Of a stretch of DNA of 64,000 nt, positions 8,715 to 19,550 are shown piece by piece. The notes below the pieces were generated by a model. That model was not told the DNA's origin and made no database searches. It was given only the letters and a program-made list of their open reading frames with translations. The stretch covers positions 1 to 64,000 of the forward strand of contig CALXWJ010000052.1 in the NCBI GenBank assembly GCA_944392335.1, in the 5' to 3' direction. The first letter of the stretch is position 1, and each line of letters begins with the position of its first letter. The DNA comes from an uncultured Clostridia bacterium (GTDB lineage Bacteria; Bacillota; Clostridia; UBA1381). Position numbers and translations under genes: made by a program.

Positions 8715-8748
8715 GGTGCAGTTCCAACAGGAAATGTACCTTTTTTTT
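8715..8748 (+). terminator. Attenuator-like hairpin with eight T residues
   Basis: GGTGCAGTTCC (8715-8725) pairs with GGAAATGTACC (8730-8740) around an AACA loop, with one mismatch and one wobble, followed by T at 8741-8748. Because it starts about a dozen bases after the predicted start of transcription, it may limit expression of the ACT-DUF711-ATPase genes or make a ~45-base RNA. Confidence 0.7.
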
Positions 8749-8876
8749 GAAATTTGTTACAGAATGGAATCTATTGCCGATTACACATGATAACAAAAAC
8801 TGATAACGGATTTACAGGAAAATGACCGACGAATTTATTATGAAACAGATTAATGAATATGAAAGGATGTAAAAAC

Positions 8877-9140
8877 ATGAAAGCCGTAGTAACCGTAGTA
8901 GGTAAGGACAGAGTGGGAATAATCGCGAGGGTAAGCACATTATTCAGCGAAAATAATATAAATATCTTAGATATATCGCAAACGATCATGCAGGATATGT
9001 TTACAATGATAATGCTTGTTGAATTAAAAACGGCGACGGTCAAAAGCGTAAATGGGAAATTAAACGCGCTTGCCGAGGAAATGAATTTGTCGATACATCT
9101 GCAGCATGAGGATCTGTTCAGTTCAATGCACAGGATATAG
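8877..9140 (+). CDS. UPF0237-type ACT-domain protein
   Basis: An 87-residue single-ACT-domain protein of the UPF0237 family ('[20 protein letters not shown]', then '[20 protein letters not shown]'). These proteins are nearly always encoded directly before a DUF711/UPF0210 gene, as here (10-base gap to 9151), which suggests they work as a pair. The ligand is unknown. The start at 8877 has GAAAGGA upstream; the longer frame from 8853 has no better site. Confidence 0.92.
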   Translation: MKAVVTVVGKDRVGIIARVSTLFSENNINILDISQTIMQDMFTMIMLVELKTATVKSVNGKLNALAEEMNLSIHLQHEDLFSSMHRI

Positions 9141-9150
9141 GAGGGCTGAC

Positions 9151-10518
9151 ATGATTAATCCTTTTGAAATACTGGAAACGATAAATATGATAGACAAGGA
9201 AAACCTTGATATCAGAACGATAACGATGGGTATAAGCCTTAAAAACTGCGTTGACCCGGATATAGACAGGGCATGCAAAAAGGTTTATGATAAAATAACA
9301 TACTATGCAAAAGACCTTGTAAAGGTCGGTGAGGACATTGAAAATGAATACGGTATCCCGATTATAAACAAAAGAATCTCAGTAACGCCGGTTTCCTGTC
9401 TTGTTGAGGCGCTTGATGACGCGACAGAGGATAAATGCGTAAGGATCGCGAAAACGCTTGACAAAGCGGCAAAGGACGTCGGGGTAAACTTTATAGGGGG
9501 TTATTCGGCGCTTGTGCATAAGGGGGTTACGCCCGGTGAAAAATTATTGATAGAATCGATACCAAAGGCATTGTCCTCCACCGATATCGTATGTTCCAGC
9601 GTAAATGTGGGAACAACAAAGGCAGGGATTAACATGGACGCGGTGGCGCTTATGGGCAGGATCATCAAAAAAGCGGCGGAGCTTACCGCGGATATGGGGG
9701 GTTTTGCATGTGCAAAGCTTGTTGTATTCTGTAATGCCGTTGAGGATAATCCCTTTATGGCAGGAGCTTTTTTGGGCGAGGGCGAAGGCGATTGTGTGAT
9801 AAATGTCGGAGTAAGCGGGCCGGGAGTTGTAAAATGCGCTCTTGAAAAGGTAAAGGGCGAGCCCTTCGGAGTTGTTGCCGAAACGATAAAAAAGACTGCC
9901 TTTAAAATTACACGTATGGGACAGCTGGTGGCAAGAGAAGCGTCTAAGCGTTTAAACGTCCCCTTCGGGATAGTGGATCTGTCTCTGGCGCCGACGCCCG
10001 CCATAGGCGACAGTGTCGCCTACATCCTTGAGGAAATGGGATTGGAGCAATGCGGGACTCACGGAACCACCGCGGCGCTTGCATTATTAAATGACGCGGT
10101 CAAAAAGGGAGGCGTTATGGCAAGCTCCTATGTGGGAGGATTGTCGGGAGCGTTTATCCCGGTGAGCGAGGACGCGGGAATGATCGCCGCGGCAAAGTCG
10201 GGCACCCTGCTTCTTGAAAAGCTCGAAGCAATGACCTGTGTATGCTCGGTGGGGCTTGATATGATAGCCATACCGGGTGATACAAGCGCCGAGACCATAT
10301 CGGCAATAATAGCCGACGAGGCGGCAATAGGCATGGTAAATACGAAAACGACCGCGGTGAGGATAATACCTGCTCCGGGCAAAAAGATCGGAGACGTGGT
10401 TGAATTCGGAGGCTTGCTGGGAAGCGGCCCTGTTATGAGAGTAAATGAAAAGAGCAGCGCCGATTTTATAAAAAGAGGCGGAAGAATACCCGCACCTTTG
10501 CAGGCGCTCAAAAATTAG
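9151..10518 (+). CDS. UPF0210/DUF711 (PFL-like) family protein
   Basis: A 455-residue cytosolic protein of the UPF0210 family, whose fold resembles the glycyl-radical enzyme barrel although no radical chemistry is established. Glycine-rich conserved stretches are visible ('[15 protein letters not shown]', '[18 protein letters not shown]', '[20 protein letters not shown]' and the C-terminal '[14 protein letters not shown]'). It has the usual family length. AGGAGGG lies just upstream of the ATG. It is paired with the ACT protein before it and ends 17 bases before the V-ATPase operon, so it may share its transcript. The biochemical function is not known. Confidence 0.9.
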   Translation: MINPFEILETINMIDKENLDIRTITMGISLKNCVDPDIDRACKKVYDKITYYAKDLVKVGEDIENEYGIPIINKRISVTPVSCLVEALDDATEDKCVRIAKTLDKAAKDVGVNFIGGYSALVHKGVTPGEKLLIESIPKALSSTDIVCSSVNVGTTKAGINMDAVALMGRIIKKAAELTADMGGFACAKLVVFCNAVEDNPFMAGAFLGEGEGDCVINVGVSGPGVVKCALEKVKGEPFGVVAETIKKTAFKITRMGQLVAREASKRLNVPFGIVDLSLAPTPAIGDSVAYILEEMGLEQCGTHGTTAALALLNDAVKKGGVMASSYVGGLSGAFIPVSEDAGMIAAAKSGTLLLEKLEAMTCVCSVGLDMIAIPGDTSAETISAIIADEAAIGMVNTKTTAVRIIPAPGKKIGDVVEFGGLLGSGPVMRVNEKSSADFIKRGGRIPAPLQALKN

Positions 10519-10535
10519 TTGGGAGATGGAAAATT

Positions 10536-10847
10536 ATGGATGAGATCATCGGCAGAATAATTGATATTGAAAACAAAGCCTGTGCGGTTATTGAGCAGGC
10601 TGAGAAGGAAAAGGAAAATATTGACGAGACCATCAAAGCACAGATTGCAAAGCTCAAGTCCCAGATCGACAAAAGGGCTGACGACAAATGCGCGTATATT
10701 AAAACGCTTGAGGACGACGACGCTCAAAAGCAATTGGAGCAGACCCAAAAAATTACCGAAGCGGCAAAACATAAGCTTGAAGAGATATACAATCAAAAAC
10801 ACAGTGAATGGGTGGAAAGTATCACATCTGAAATTATCAGTTTATGA
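10536..10847 (+). CDS. V-type ATPase small coiled-coil subunit (G/H-like stalk)
   Basis: A 103-residue, highly charged and entirely helical protein ('IIDIENKACAVIEQAEKEKE', with heptad-like spacing throughout). It is the first gene of the ATPase operon. Position and composition match the peripheral-stalk G/H subunit (AhaH/NtpF), which forms a coiled coil with subunit E. There is no catalytic motif. GGGAG precedes the ATG. Subunit lettering differs between species. Confidence 0.8.
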   Translation: MDEIIGRIIDIENKACAVIEQAEKEKENIDETIKAQIAKLKSQIDKRADDKCAYIKTLEDDDAQKQLEQTQKITEAAKHKLEEIYNQKHSEWVESITSEIISL

Positions 10848-10883
10848 TAAAGGATATCGGTCTTGCCGGTTTGGAGGTGTATT

Positions 10884-11909
10884 ATGAGCAGTTATTCGGC
10901 GGTTTCGGCAAAAACAAAAGCAATGTTCGGCAAATGCTTCAAAAAATCAGACTTTGAAGCGTTGGTTTCAAAAGCAAGTGTAAACGACATATGCGCATAT
11001 CTTAAAAATGAAACGTCGTACGGCGATATTTTTGCAGACGTGGATGAAAACAGCGTACACAGGGGATTGATCGAAGAACAGCTTTGGATCAAGCTTGATA
11101 ACGAATATAGCAGAATATATAATTTTGTGGACAACGACAAAAAGGAGATCCTTGATTTTTTATTTATCAGAAAAGAAGTAGACTATTTAAAGCATAGTAT
11201 AAGGAATCTTTTTAATCACGAAAAAACGCCGACGCCTGAGCCGGTCAGCGATTTTTTTGAAAAAAGGACTAAAATCGACATACAGGCATGCGCCGGTGCA
11301 AAATCCCTTGACGATTTTATAAAGGCATGTGAAAATACTGCTTATTATGAATATTTAAAAAGGGTAAAGGCGATCAATTCCGACTATTTTTCCATTGCCA
11401 TGGGATTGGATCTGTTGTATTATGAAAATTATTGGAAAAGGATAAAGAAGCTCGCGGGGCATGAGCGAAGGGCTATGGAAAAATTTGTGGGCTCGCAGAT
11501 AGATATGATGAATATTATCTGGATATACCGAAGCAAGGAATTTTTCAAATTCAGCAATGAACAGATATATACATGCCTGCTGCCCGTACGGTACAAGCTG
11601 TCGGAGGAGTTGATTAAAAGGCTTGTTAATGCGCGAAGCTCAGACGGGATAATATCTATACTTGACAAAACGGTTTACAGGTCGTTGTTTAAAAGGATAA
11701 CGGAGGGCTTTTACGTTGATGAAAATTACCGGCGTATAATGTATAAGATCGCAAGGTCTACCTTTACCGCCGCTTCCGATACCATCGCGGGAAGCTGCGC
11801 GTATCTATACATGAAGGAATTTGAAATATTGAATATTATCAGGGTAATTGAGGGAATAAGATACGGTATAAATCCCGAAGCTATAAAAAAACATATAAGG
11901 ATTTCATAA
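10884..11909 (+). CDS. ntpC: V-type ATPase subunit C/d (AC39 family)
   Basis: A 341-residue, helix-rich protein of the V-ATPase AC39 family. It forms the central socket that links the rotating membrane ring to the central stalk. It has the three-lobed helical pattern and few motifs; 'YLKHSIRNLF' and the C-terminal 'FEILNIIRVIEGIRYGI' are typical of the family. The start at 10884 is set by GGAGG; the frame opens earlier at 10863 without a site. A 166-base gap without a gene separates it from subunit I. Confidence 0.88.
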   Translation: MSSYSAVSAKTKAMFGKCFKKSDFEALVSKASVNDICAYLKNETSYGDIFADVDENSVHRGLIEEQLWIKLDNEYSRIYNFVDNDKKEILDFLFIRKEVDYLKHSIRNLFNHEKTPTPEPVSDFFEKRTKIDIQACAGAKSLDDFIKACENTAYYEYLKRVKAINSDYFSIAMGLDLLYYENYWKRIKKLAGHERRAMEKFVGSQIDMMNIIWIYRSKEFFKFSNEQIYTCLLPVRYKLSEELIKRLVNARSSDGIISILDKTVYRSLFKRITEGFYVDENYRRIMYKIARSTFTAASDTIAGSCAYLYMKEFEILNIIRVIEGIRYGINPEAIKKHIRIS

Positions 11910-12075
11910 AGAAATTTTTAAAACATGCTGAATTATAAAAACCGCAGTCCATATTTAGGCGGGGAAAATGCTATTAAAGTAGAATCCGGTCGTATGCTTT
12001 TGTTTTACGATCGGAATAAAATCCGGGCCGCAGCAAAAAATACGGCTGAATCAAAAAATAAATGGAGGGATCGCC

Positions 12076-13965
12076 GTGGCAGTAACAAGACTTGTTTTGG
12101 TAACCATTGCCGGGAAGATAGAAGAGTTTGAAGATATTGTCAACAGATATATTTATGACCGCGACATTCATCTTGAAAATGTTATGAATGTTTTGGAGGA
12201 CAAGGAAAAGCTTCAGCCGTTTTCGGACGGCGTACAATATGAATCGGTCGTTGCAAAGGCGGCAAGCATTTTAAAATTGGCAAAGATTACTCCGAGAGAG
12301 GACTCAAATGCCAAATCTTTAAAAAATCTTGAAGAAATGAACGCCTTTTTGGACGGTATAAATGAAGAGCTTAAACAGAGCAATGAAGAACGAGACAGAT
12401 TGAGCAGCGAGATCAAAGCAATGAAAACCGATATCAAAAATCTGGAAAAAATCAGAAATACCGATTGTGATCTTGCAAGGCTCAATAATTTCAGATTTAT
12501 AAAATACAGGTTCGGGCATATAACGCGTACCGGATATAAAATGCTCAATACCTATCTGTCCGATCTGGACATTGTGTTTGTGACCACCTATGAGGATGAA
12601 AAAAGCGTATGGGGCTTTTATTTTGTACCTGAGAGCGAGACTGAAAGAGTCGACGAGATATTTGCATCACTTTATTTTGAAAGGGTGGAGCTGCCGAATG
12701 TGATAGGCGGGACGCCCGAAGATGAAATAAAAAGGCTTAACAGTGAAATAGAAGAGCATACGAAAAATATCGATAAGGTGTCTCAAAAAGCAAGGGAGAT
12801 CATAAAGGATTATGAGGATGAGCTGCAAAACATCTACGCATCGGCCCAGAAACGCCAGGGCACAACAAATGTGAGAATGAAAGCCGCCCATTCCAAGGAT
12901 TTCTTTTATCTGGTAGGCTGGATGAGCAAAAGGGACGCAAAGGAGCTTGAACGGGATCTGAAGGAGGAAAAAGGCGTAATATTGTTCTACACCGAAAAAC
13001 CGGAAAATCTTGACAGCTCGGTCAAGCCGCCTACAAAGCTTAAAAACAACATAGTGTTCAGACCCTTTGAAACGTTTGTAAAGATGTACGGATATCCCGG
13101 ATATGACGAGATTGATCCGACGCCGCTTCTGGCATTCACATATATTTTGTTTTTCGGAATGATGTTCGGTGATGTGGGTCAAAGCGCGGTCCTTGCCCTG
13201 CTTGGGTTTATCGTCTATAAAAAAACAAAAATGCAGCTTGCAAACATTATAGGGATAGTCGGTTTGTCGGGAATAGTTTTCGGATTTTTATACGGCTCGG
13301 TATTCGGCAATGAAGAAATAATTCACGGAGTCCTTACACCAATGAATAATATATCGACGCTGCTTATAGCCACCATGGCGATCGGAGCGGTAATAATCGT
13401 TATAGGTATCATATTGAATATAATAAACCTGTTTAAAAAGAGGCAGATAGGATATATGCTGTTTTCCCATAACGGGATCGCGGGCCTGGTATTTTATGTG
13501 AGCGTATTGGTGCTTGCGGTATCAATGTTAACGGGAATTATAGATGTTCCCAAAGCTCCTGTGATAGCCTTGATAGTGATCTCGATCCTGCTTGTATATT
13601 TTTGCGAGCCTATTTCAATGCTTATATCAGGGAAAAAAATACCAAAGGGAGCAATGTTTTATGTACAGCAGTTCTTTGAATTGTTTGAGGTGCTGCTGAG
13701 CTATTTCTCAAACACCATATCATTCTTGAGAATAGGCGCTTTCGCGATAGTACACGTTGGCATGATGATGGCGGTATCGGCTTTGGCGGGAACAGGCGGG
13801 GTAAGGTTTGTGATAGTATCGATAATCGGAAATATCCTCGTTATGGTATTGGAAGGACTGGTTGTCGGTATTCAGGTATTGCGGCTTGAATATTACGAAA
13901 TGTTTTCAAGATATTTTACGGGTAACGGCAGACCGTTTGTATCTTTAAAAAATAAAAATAAATAA
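12076..13965 (+). CDS. ntpI: V-type ATPase subunit I/a (membrane stator)
   Basis: The 629-residue subunit carries the ion half-channels beside the rotor ring. The N-terminal ~340 residues are soluble with two coiled-coil stretches (about 85-125 and 215-255). The C-terminal half has seven or eight membrane helices, starting with 'PTPLLAFTYILFFGMMFGDVG', which is the family hallmark, and including 'SYFSNTISFLRIGAFAIVH' near residue 550 with the arginine needed for ion transfer. The start is GTG (12076) with GGAGGG upstream. Length is normal. Confidence 0.95.
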   Translation: MAVTRLVLVTIAGKIEEFEDIVNRYIYDRDIHLENVMNVLEDKEKLQPFSDGVQYESVVAKAASILKLAKITPREDSNAKSLKNLEEMNAFLDGINEELKQSNEERDRLSSEIKAMKTDIKNLEKIRNTDCDLARLNNFRFIKYRFGHITRTGYKMLNTYLSDLDIVFVTTYEDEKSVWGFYFVPESETERVDEIFASLYFERVELPNVIGGTPEDEIKRLNSEIEEHTKNIDKVSQKAREIIKDYEDELQNIYASAQKRQGTTNVRMKAAHSKDFFYLVGWMSKRDAKELERDLKEEKGVILFYTEKPENLDSSVKPPTKLKNNIVFRPFETFVKMYGYPGYDEIDPTPLLAFTYILFFGMMFGDVGQSAVLALLGFIVYKKTKMQLANIIGIVGLSGIVFGFLYGSVFGNEEIIHGVLTPMNNISTLLIATMAIGAVIIVIGIILNIINLFKKRQIGYMLFSHNGIAGLVFYVSVLVLAVSMLTGIIDVPKAPVIALIVISILLVYFCEPISMLISGKKIPKGAMFYVQQFFELFEVLLSYFSNTISFLRIGAFAIVHVGMMMAVSALAGTGGVRFVIVSIIGNILVMVLEGLVVGIQVLRLEYYEMFSRYFTGNGRPFVSLKNKNK

Positions 13966-13985
13966 ATATTTTGGAGGAATGAAAA

Positions 13986-14399
13986 ATGTTAAATGTATTG
14001 TTTGTTTTGGTGTTGGGTTCGGTTTTGGCTCCTTTGGCGTATTATAAATTATCGGGGAATAAAAACGGCAAGGCTTGTATGATGCTGAATGTGGTGACCT
14101 TTTTCGGGTTACTGCTCGCGGGAAGCATATACTGCATAGGCGGAGCGGTTCCCGCGTTTGCCGAAGCGGGAAGCACGGGCTTAAGCGTTGGTGAAGGCCT
14201 TAAATTTATCGGCGCCGCATTGTCAACAGGACTTTCGGGAATAGGCGGCGGTATCGCGGTGGCACAGGCGGCTTCGGCAGCTATCGGCGCTATGAGCGAA
14301 AATGAAAGCATTATGGGTAAGACATTGATCTTTGTTGCTCTTGCCGAAGGTATTGCTTTATACGGCCTGGTTATTTCAATTATGATACTAAACGGCTGA
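13986..14399 (+). CDS. ntpK: V-type ATPase subunit K/c (rotor ring proteolipid)
   Basis: A 137-residue proteolipid with four hydrophobic segments. The second hairpin contains the glycine-rich helix 'GLSGIGGGIAVAQAASAAIG' and the ion-binding glutamate in 'ALAEGIALYGLVIS' near the C-terminus. The first hairpin has no carboxylate and is poorly glycine-rich, so only one ion site per subunit is expected. Sodium or proton specificity cannot be settled: the glutamine here (in AVAQAA) is two positions off the place where sodium-binding rotors such as the Ilyobacter c-subunit carry theirs. GGAGG precedes the ATG. Confidence 0.93.
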   Translation: MLNVLFVLVLGSVLAPLAYYKLSGNKNGKACMMLNVVTFFGLLLAGSIYCIGGAVPAFAEAGSTGLSVGEGLKFIGAALSTGLSGIGGGIAVAQAASAAIGAMSENESIMGKTLIFVALAEGIALYGLVISIMILNG

Positions 14400-14423
14400 T
14401 TTTCACAAAAAGGAATGTTTTAT

Positions 14424-14732
14424 ATGAAAATATATCTTATAAGCGATAATATCGATACTCAATCCGGAATGCGCCTTGCGGGGGTTGAGGGAGTTGTAGT
14501 ACATGACGGGGAGGCCTTGAGAGAGGCGGTAAACAACGTTATTGCGGATGAGGATATAGGAATACTGCTGTTTACCGAAAAGGTCGTATCCATTGATCCC
14601 GATTATATAAAAAAATTAAAGCTTACCCTGCATACACCGCTGATTGCTGAGATCCCCGACCGCCACGGAAGCAGGGATATCGGAAAATCCATTAATTCGA
14701 TGGTGTCGGAATCGATAGGGTTAAAAATCTGA
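14424..14732 (+). CDS. ntpG: V-type ATPase subunit F (central stalk)
   Basis: A 102-residue protein with a small alpha/beta fold. The opening 'MKIYLISDNIDTQSGMRLAG' and 'DIGILLFTEKV' are typical of the F subunit, which binds subunit D in the central rotor shaft. AAAGGA sits upstream of the ATG at 14424; an in-frame ATG at 14415 overlaps the ribosome site. The following 130 bases hold no gene. Confidence 0.88.
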   Translation: MKIYLISDNIDTQSGMRLAGVEGVVVHDGEALREAVNNVIADEDIGILLFTEKVVSIDPDYIKKLKLTLHTPLIAEIPDRHGSRDIGKSINSMVSESIGLKI

Positions 14733-14862
14733 CCTGCGGGGCTTATGCCCTATCAATGACCGCCGGCAGGGCAGGAGGCTTATTACAATATTATGGCCAA
14801 ATAGATTGTATTGGGGCAAAAAGCACTGCATTAAAATCTTTTAAGAAGGGATGTAGCTGGTT

Positions 14863-15471
14863 ATGGATTCTATTTTAAATGAAAAATTAAATCAATTTTC
14901 TGCCGTTGTTTTGTCCGATGCTCAAAAGAAAAGAGCAGAGATAGAAGCGGAAAACGAGATGATAAAAAAACAGAAAAACGATGAGGCTCAGAATGAGTTT
15001 TTAAAGGATGCTTATGAAAAGATCCAGTCCGCTGTTACAAAGATAAGAAGAGAGGACAACGAAAAGGTACTTATGGCAGGCGTAAACGCAAGAAAAGAGA
15101 TATTTGCCGCAAGGGAAAAGATAATTGAAGATGTATTTAACGAGATAAAGGAAAATCTTTTATCATTCACAAAAACCCCGGATTACGCCCAATGGCTCAA
15201 AAGACAGATTCAAAAAGCCGCGGAAGAGATCGGAGAGGGTGAAAAGACGGTTTTTGCCCGCAAAGAGGATATGGAGCTGGTAAACCGGATAATCAAGGAT
15301 ATTCCCGGAGAAAACGCACAGATCACCGCAGAGGAGATCGGCGAGGATATCCTCGGAGGCGTAAAGGTACGCAATGATGTGCATGGAATAATATCCGACT
15401 GTACCTTTGATGAGCTTCTTGCAGGTAAAAAGGCGGATTTTTTGAACAGAAGCGGCCTGAGCATAGAATAA
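14863..15471 (+). CDS. ntpE: V-type ATPase subunit E (peripheral stalk)
   Basis: A 202-residue protein with a long N-terminal charged helix (residues 1-110, rich in E/K with heptads) and a C-terminal globular domain with 'EEIGEDILGGVKVRNDVHGI', the conserved E-subunit core. It anchors the catalytic head to the membrane stator. Preceded by AAGAAGGGA. It lies between F and A, separated from A by ~180 non-coding bases. Confidence 0.9.
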   Translation: MDSILNEKLNQFSAVVLSDAQKKRAEIEAENEMIKKQKNDEAQNEFLKDAYEKIQSAVTKIRREDNEKVLMAGVNARKEIFAAREKIIEDVFNEIKENLLSFTKTPDYAQWLKRQIQKAAEEIGEGEKTVFARKEDMELVNRIIKDIPGENAQITAEEIGEDILGGVKVRNDVHGIISDCTFDELLAGKKADFLNRSGLSIE

Positions 15472-15652
15472 AGGCTGTGAATGTCTTAAAGGACAGATAT
15501 GGTTTTTTACAAAATACGCGGCAAATGTAATACGGATATTTTGATCCTTTATTGATGTATATAAGTAAGACCGCGGCCTACAGCCGCGCAAAAGGCTTGT
15601 ATGTTCGAAAAATTTGTACCGTTGGCCAAAGTCAGCAGAATGGAGGGTTATA

Positions 15653-17422
15653 ATGGATAATACTAAAGGATATATTTACGGCATAAACGGCCCTGTTGTC
15701 AAGGTAAAGGGCTCTTGCGACTTTGAGATGCAGGAAATGGTTTATGTGGGCTACGAACAGCTGATAGGGGAAGTGATCGGCGTTACCGACGAGGCGGCGA
15801 TAGTGCAGGTATATGAAGATACGACCGGATTAAAGCTCGACGAGCCGGTCGAGGGAACCGGCGGGCCTCTTTGCATTACACTGGGCCCGGGCATAATATC
15901 AAATATTTTCGACGGTATCCAAAGACCGTTGGTGGACATAAGGGATCACTTCGGTGCTTTTATCGGAAAGGGCGTTGATTTTTCGCCTCTTGACAAGGAT
16001 AAAAAATGGAAGGTAACATTTTTAAAAAAGGCGGGAGACGAGGTAAAAGCAGGCGATATTTTTGCAGCTGCTCCCGAGACCTCGCTGATAGAGCATAAGC
16101 TCATGATACCAAACGGTATTGCGGGAAAGATATCCTGGACAGCCCAAGACGGTGAATATACGATCAACGACATACTTGTAAAGATAGATACAAATAGCGG
16201 TGAAAAGGAGCTTACAATGTGTCAGAAATGGCCCATAAAGCATGAGCGGCCATATGCCGAAAGACAGCCCATTTCAAAACCCCTGATAACCGGACAGAGG
16301 ATAATGGATTCAATGTTCCCTCTTGCAAAGGGCGGGGCGGCGTCTATACCGGGAGGCTTCGGAACAGGGAAAACAATGAACCAGCATCAGATCGCGAAAT
16401 GGTGCGACGCTGACATTATAGTATATATAGGATGCGGAGAAAGAGGAAACGAAATGACTCAGGTGCTTGAAGAATTTTCGGGACTGATCGATCCGAAATC
16501 AAACAAACCGCTGCTTGACAGAACGGTTTTGATAGCAAATACGTCCAACATGCCGGTCGCGGCCCGTGAGGCGAGCATATACACAGGTGTAACACTGGCG
16601 GAATATTACCGTGACATGGGATATCATGTCGCGCTTATGGCCGATTCCACATCAAGATGGGCGGAGGCTTTGAGGGAAATTTCGGGACGTCTGGAGGAAA
16701 TGCCGGCAGAGGAAGGCTTCCCCGCATATCTTGCATCAAGACTGTCCGCTTTTTATGAAAGAGCGGGATATTTCACAAACCTGAACGGGACGGAAGGGTC
16801 TGTCACACTGATAGGCGCGGTATCGCCGCAGGGCGGTGACTTTTCAGAACCGGTAACGCAAAACACAAAAAGGTTTACCCGCTGCTTCTGGGCGCTTGAT
16901 AAAGCCCTTGCTTATGCAAGACACTATCCCGCGATCAACTGGTTAAACAGCTATTCGGCATATACTGATGAGCTTGACGGCTGGTACAGTGAAAATGTCG
17001 ACAAGGATTTCATGAAGAAGAGAAATGAAATCATGTCCATCCTTTCGGAAGAGGCAAGCCTGATGGAGATCGTAAAGCTGATAGGATCGGATGTTTTGCC
17101 CGAATCTCAAAAAGCAACCCTGGAGATAGCGAAAATAATAAGACAGGGATTTTTACAGCAAAACGCGTTTCATGCTGAGGACACATATGTTCCGATGGAA
17201 AAGCAGCTTAAGATGATGGAGGTAATCTTATATCTTAATACAAGGATAAAGGAGCTTTCGGAATTATCGATACCTATTTCATTGCTTGCAAAGACCGGTA
17301 TATTCGAGGAGCTTATCAAGATGAAATATACCGTTGCTAACAACGACTTATCAAAGATAAACATTATAAGGACCGACATAGATACGGCAATTGACAAAAT
17401 AATTTCAGCTTATGAGGAATAG
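15653..17422 (+). CDS. ntpA: V-type ATPase catalytic subunit A
   Basis: The 589-residue catalytic subunit hydrolyses or makes ATP. The Walker A motif is 'GGFGTGKT' at about residue 232, Walker B lies in '[19 protein letters not shown]' near residue 320, and the A-subunit-specific bulge (about residues 110-185) is present. '[22 protein letters not shown]' marks the nucleotide-domain end (positions ~345-365). The start at 15653 follows GGAGGG; the frame opens at 15614 without a site. It is followed by subunit B after 11 bases. Confidence 0.97.
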   Translation: MDNTKGYIYGINGPVVKVKGSCDFEMQEMVYVGYEQLIGEVIGVTDEAAIVQVYEDTTGLKLDEPVEGTGGPLCITLGPGIISNIFDGIQRPLVDIRDHFGAFIGKGVDFSPLDKDKKWKVTFLKKAGDEVKAGDIFAAAPETSLIEHKLMIPNGIAGKISWTAQDGEYTINDILVKIDTNSGEKELTMCQKWPIKHERPYAERQPISKPLITGQRIMDSMFPLAKGGAASIPGGFGTGKTMNQHQIAKWCDADIIVYIGCGERGNEMTQVLEEFSGLIDPKSNKPLLDRTVLIANTSNMPVAAREASIYTGVTLAEYYRDMGYHVALMADSTSRWAEALREISGRLEEMPAEEGFPAYLASRLSAFYERAGYFTNLNGTEGSVTLIGAVSPQGGDFSEPVTQNTKRFTRCFWALDKALAYARHYPAINWLNSYSAYTDELDGWYSENVDKDFMKKRNEIMSILSEEASLMEIVKLIGSDVLPESQKATLEIAKIIRQGFLQQNAFHAEDTYVPMEKQLKMMEVILYLNTRIKELSELSIPISLLAKTGIFEELIKMKYTVANNDLSKINIIRTDIDTAIDKIISAYEE

Positions 17423-17433
17423 GAGGGTTATTT

Positions 17434-18831
17434 GTGGCTATAGAATATATAGGATTAAAAAATATTGAAGGACCTCTGGTTGCCATTGAAGGGATCAAGG
17501 GAGCGTCAAATGAAGAAATGGTTTCGATAACCCTTGACGACGGAACAAAAAGACAGGGAAGGATTATCCAAATGGAAGGGGATATGGCTGTTATCCAGGT
17601 ATTTGAGGGTACAAGCGGAATGTCGCTTTCCAATACAAAAACAAGATTAATGGGAAAACCGATGATGATGCCCCTTTCAAAAGAAATTCTGGGAAGGACG
17701 CTTGACGGAGTGGGCAGACCCATCGACGGTATGGGAGATTATTATGCCGATGAGATCAAAAACATAAACGGTGAGCCGATAAACCCCGTATCGAGAGAAT
17801 ATCCGAATAATTTCATTCAGACCGGTATTTCATCCATAGACTGCCTTGCCACATTGATCAGAGGGCAGAAGCTGCCCATATTTTCGGGCGACGGTCTGGC
17901 TCATGATAGCCTTGCGGTACAGATCGCAAGGCAGGCAAAGGTCGTTGATGAAAATGATGAAAACGCGGCGGATAAATTTGCCATCGTATTTGCGGCAATG
18001 GGCGTTAAGCATGACGTCGCGAACTACTTTAAAAAATCCTTTGAGGAAAGCGGCGTATTAAATAAGGTCGTTATGTTTTTAAACCTTTCAAACGATCCGG
18101 TGGTTGAGAGGATAATAACCCCAAGATGCGCCCTGACGGCGGCGGAATATCTTGCATACAAGCATGATATGCATGTTTTGGTAATACTTACCGACATGAC
18201 CTCATATGCGGAGGCGCTTCGTGAGATATCCTCTTCAAAGGGCGAGGTGCCGTCGAGAAAGGGTTATCCCGGCTATCTTTATTCCGATCTTGCTTCATTG
18301 TATGAGCGTGCCGGGATCATAAAGGACGCAAAGGGTTCTGTTACGCAGGTACCTATCCTGTCAATGCCAAACGACGATATAACCCACCCGATCCCCGACC
18401 TTACGGGATATATTACGGAAGGGCAGATAGTTCTCGGACGTGAGCTGTCAATGTCGGGAGTATATCCGCCGGTATCGATCCTGCCGTCCTTGTCCCGTCT
18501 TATGAAGGACGGTATAGGAGAAGGCTTTACAAGGGAAGACCATCCCGCGCTTTCAAACCAGCTGTTTTCGGCATATTCGAAGGTGAGCGACGCAAAAAGC
18601 CTTGCGTCTGTCATAGGTGAGGATGAGCTGAGCGATATCGATAAAAAGTATATAGAATTCGGCAAGGCGTTTGATGAACAGTTCCTTACACAGGGACAGT
18701 TTGAAAACAGAAGCATCAACGAGACCCTTGATCTTGGCTGGAAGCTGCTCGGTATCCTGCCTAAGTCTGAGCTTGACCGTGTATCGGACGATATACTTGA
18801 AAAATATTACAGACCTTATTCCCAGCAGTAA
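17434..18831 (+). CDS. ntpB: V-type ATPase subunit B
   Basis: The 465-residue non-catalytic nucleotide-binding subunit alternates with A in the hexamer. It lacks a proper P-loop ('[17 protein letters not shown]' occupies the place) but keeps '[19 protein letters not shown]' and the B-subunit signature '[19 protein letters not shown]'. The GTG start has AGGAGGG upstream. Length is typical. Confidence 0.97.
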   Translation: MAIEYIGLKNIEGPLVAIEGIKGASNEEMVSITLDDGTKRQGRIIQMEGDMAVIQVFEGTSGMSLSNTKTRLMGKPMMMPLSKEILGRTLDGVGRPIDGMGDYYADEIKNINGEPINPVSREYPNNFIQTGISSIDCLATLIRGQKLPIFSGDGLAHDSLAVQIARQAKVVDENDENAADKFAIVFAAMGVKHDVANYFKKSFEESGVLNKVVMFLNLSNDPVVERIITPRCALTAAEYLAYKHDMHVLVILTDMTSYAEALREISSSKGEVPSRKGYPGYLYSDLASLYERAGIIKDAKGSVTQVPILSMPNDDITHPIPDLTGYITEGQIVLGRELSMSGVYPPVSILPSLSRLMKDGIGEGFTREDHPALSNQLFSAYSKVSDAKSLASVIGEDELSDIDKKYIEFGKAFDEQFLTQGQFENRSINETLDLGWKLLGILPKSELDRVSDDILEKYYRPYSQQ

Positions 18832-18879
18832 GAGACGCCTTAAAGGCTTTGATTTTTCGGTAGAAGGAAGTGTTTAGAA

Positions 18880-19491
18880 ATGGCAAAAATACCGGCTCCG
18901 ACAAAGGGTAATCTTATGGCGGCGCAAAATACACTCAGATTATCCAAGCAAGGCTATGAAATGCTTGATAAGAAGCGTAATATCCTGATAAGGGAAATGA
19001 TGAGCCTTATAGATAAGGCAAAAGAGGTGGAGGCAAGCATTGAAGAGACCTTTCATGTGGCGTATATGGCTTTGGAAAGCGCAAATGTCATGATGGGCTG
19101 CGAAAAGGTTTATAATATTGCTCACAGTGAAGAGCTTGAGGACAGTATTCAGATACAATTGAGAAGCGTTATGGGCGTCGAGCTGCCCGTTATCAGGTCC
19201 GCGGAGGAACAATTGCAGCCGGAATACAGCTTTTATGAAACCACGTCTGCATTTGACGAGGCGTTTGTAAAGTTTTTGAAAGCAAAGGAATTGTCGATAA
19301 AGCTTGCGGAAATAGAAAATTCCGTCTACCGCCTGGCAATAAATATAAAGAAAACTCAAAAAAGAGCAAACGCGTTAAAGAATATTACGATCCCGAATTA
19401 CGAAGAGATCGTAAAAAGCATTTCGGAAGCCCTGGAGGAAAAAGAGCGTGAAGAACATACAAGAATGAAAATGATAAAAAAAGATAAATAA
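18880..19491 (+). CDS. ntpD: V-type ATPase subunit D (central rotor shaft)
   Basis: A 203-residue protein made of two long helices (N-terminal 'PTKGNLMAAQNTLRLSKQGY' and C-terminal 'KKTQKRANALKNITIPNYEE') that form the antiparallel rotor coiled coil. These are D-subunit signatures. It is the last gene of the operon, with GGAAG before the ATG. The C-terminus is lysine- and glutamate-rich. Confidence 0.94.
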   Translation: MAKIPAPTKGNLMAAQNTLRLSKQGYEMLDKKRNILIREMMSLIDKAKEVEASIEETFHVAYMALESANVMMGCEKVYNIAHSEELEDSIQIQLRSVMGVELPVIRSAEEQLQPEYSFYETTSAFDEAFVKFLKAKELSIKLAEIENSVYRLAINIKKTQKRANALKNITIPNYEEIVKSISEALEEKEREEHTRMKMIKKDK

Positions 19492-19550
19492 TATCCGTCA
19501 TATATGAACGGGTGATAACTCGGCGGCGGCTGTGTGATCGGAGGAAAACG

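Noticed and set aside
11925-12131. 68-residue frame between ATPase subunits C and I
   Set aside because: No ribosome site, it overlaps the subunit I start, and its composition is unlike its neighbours.
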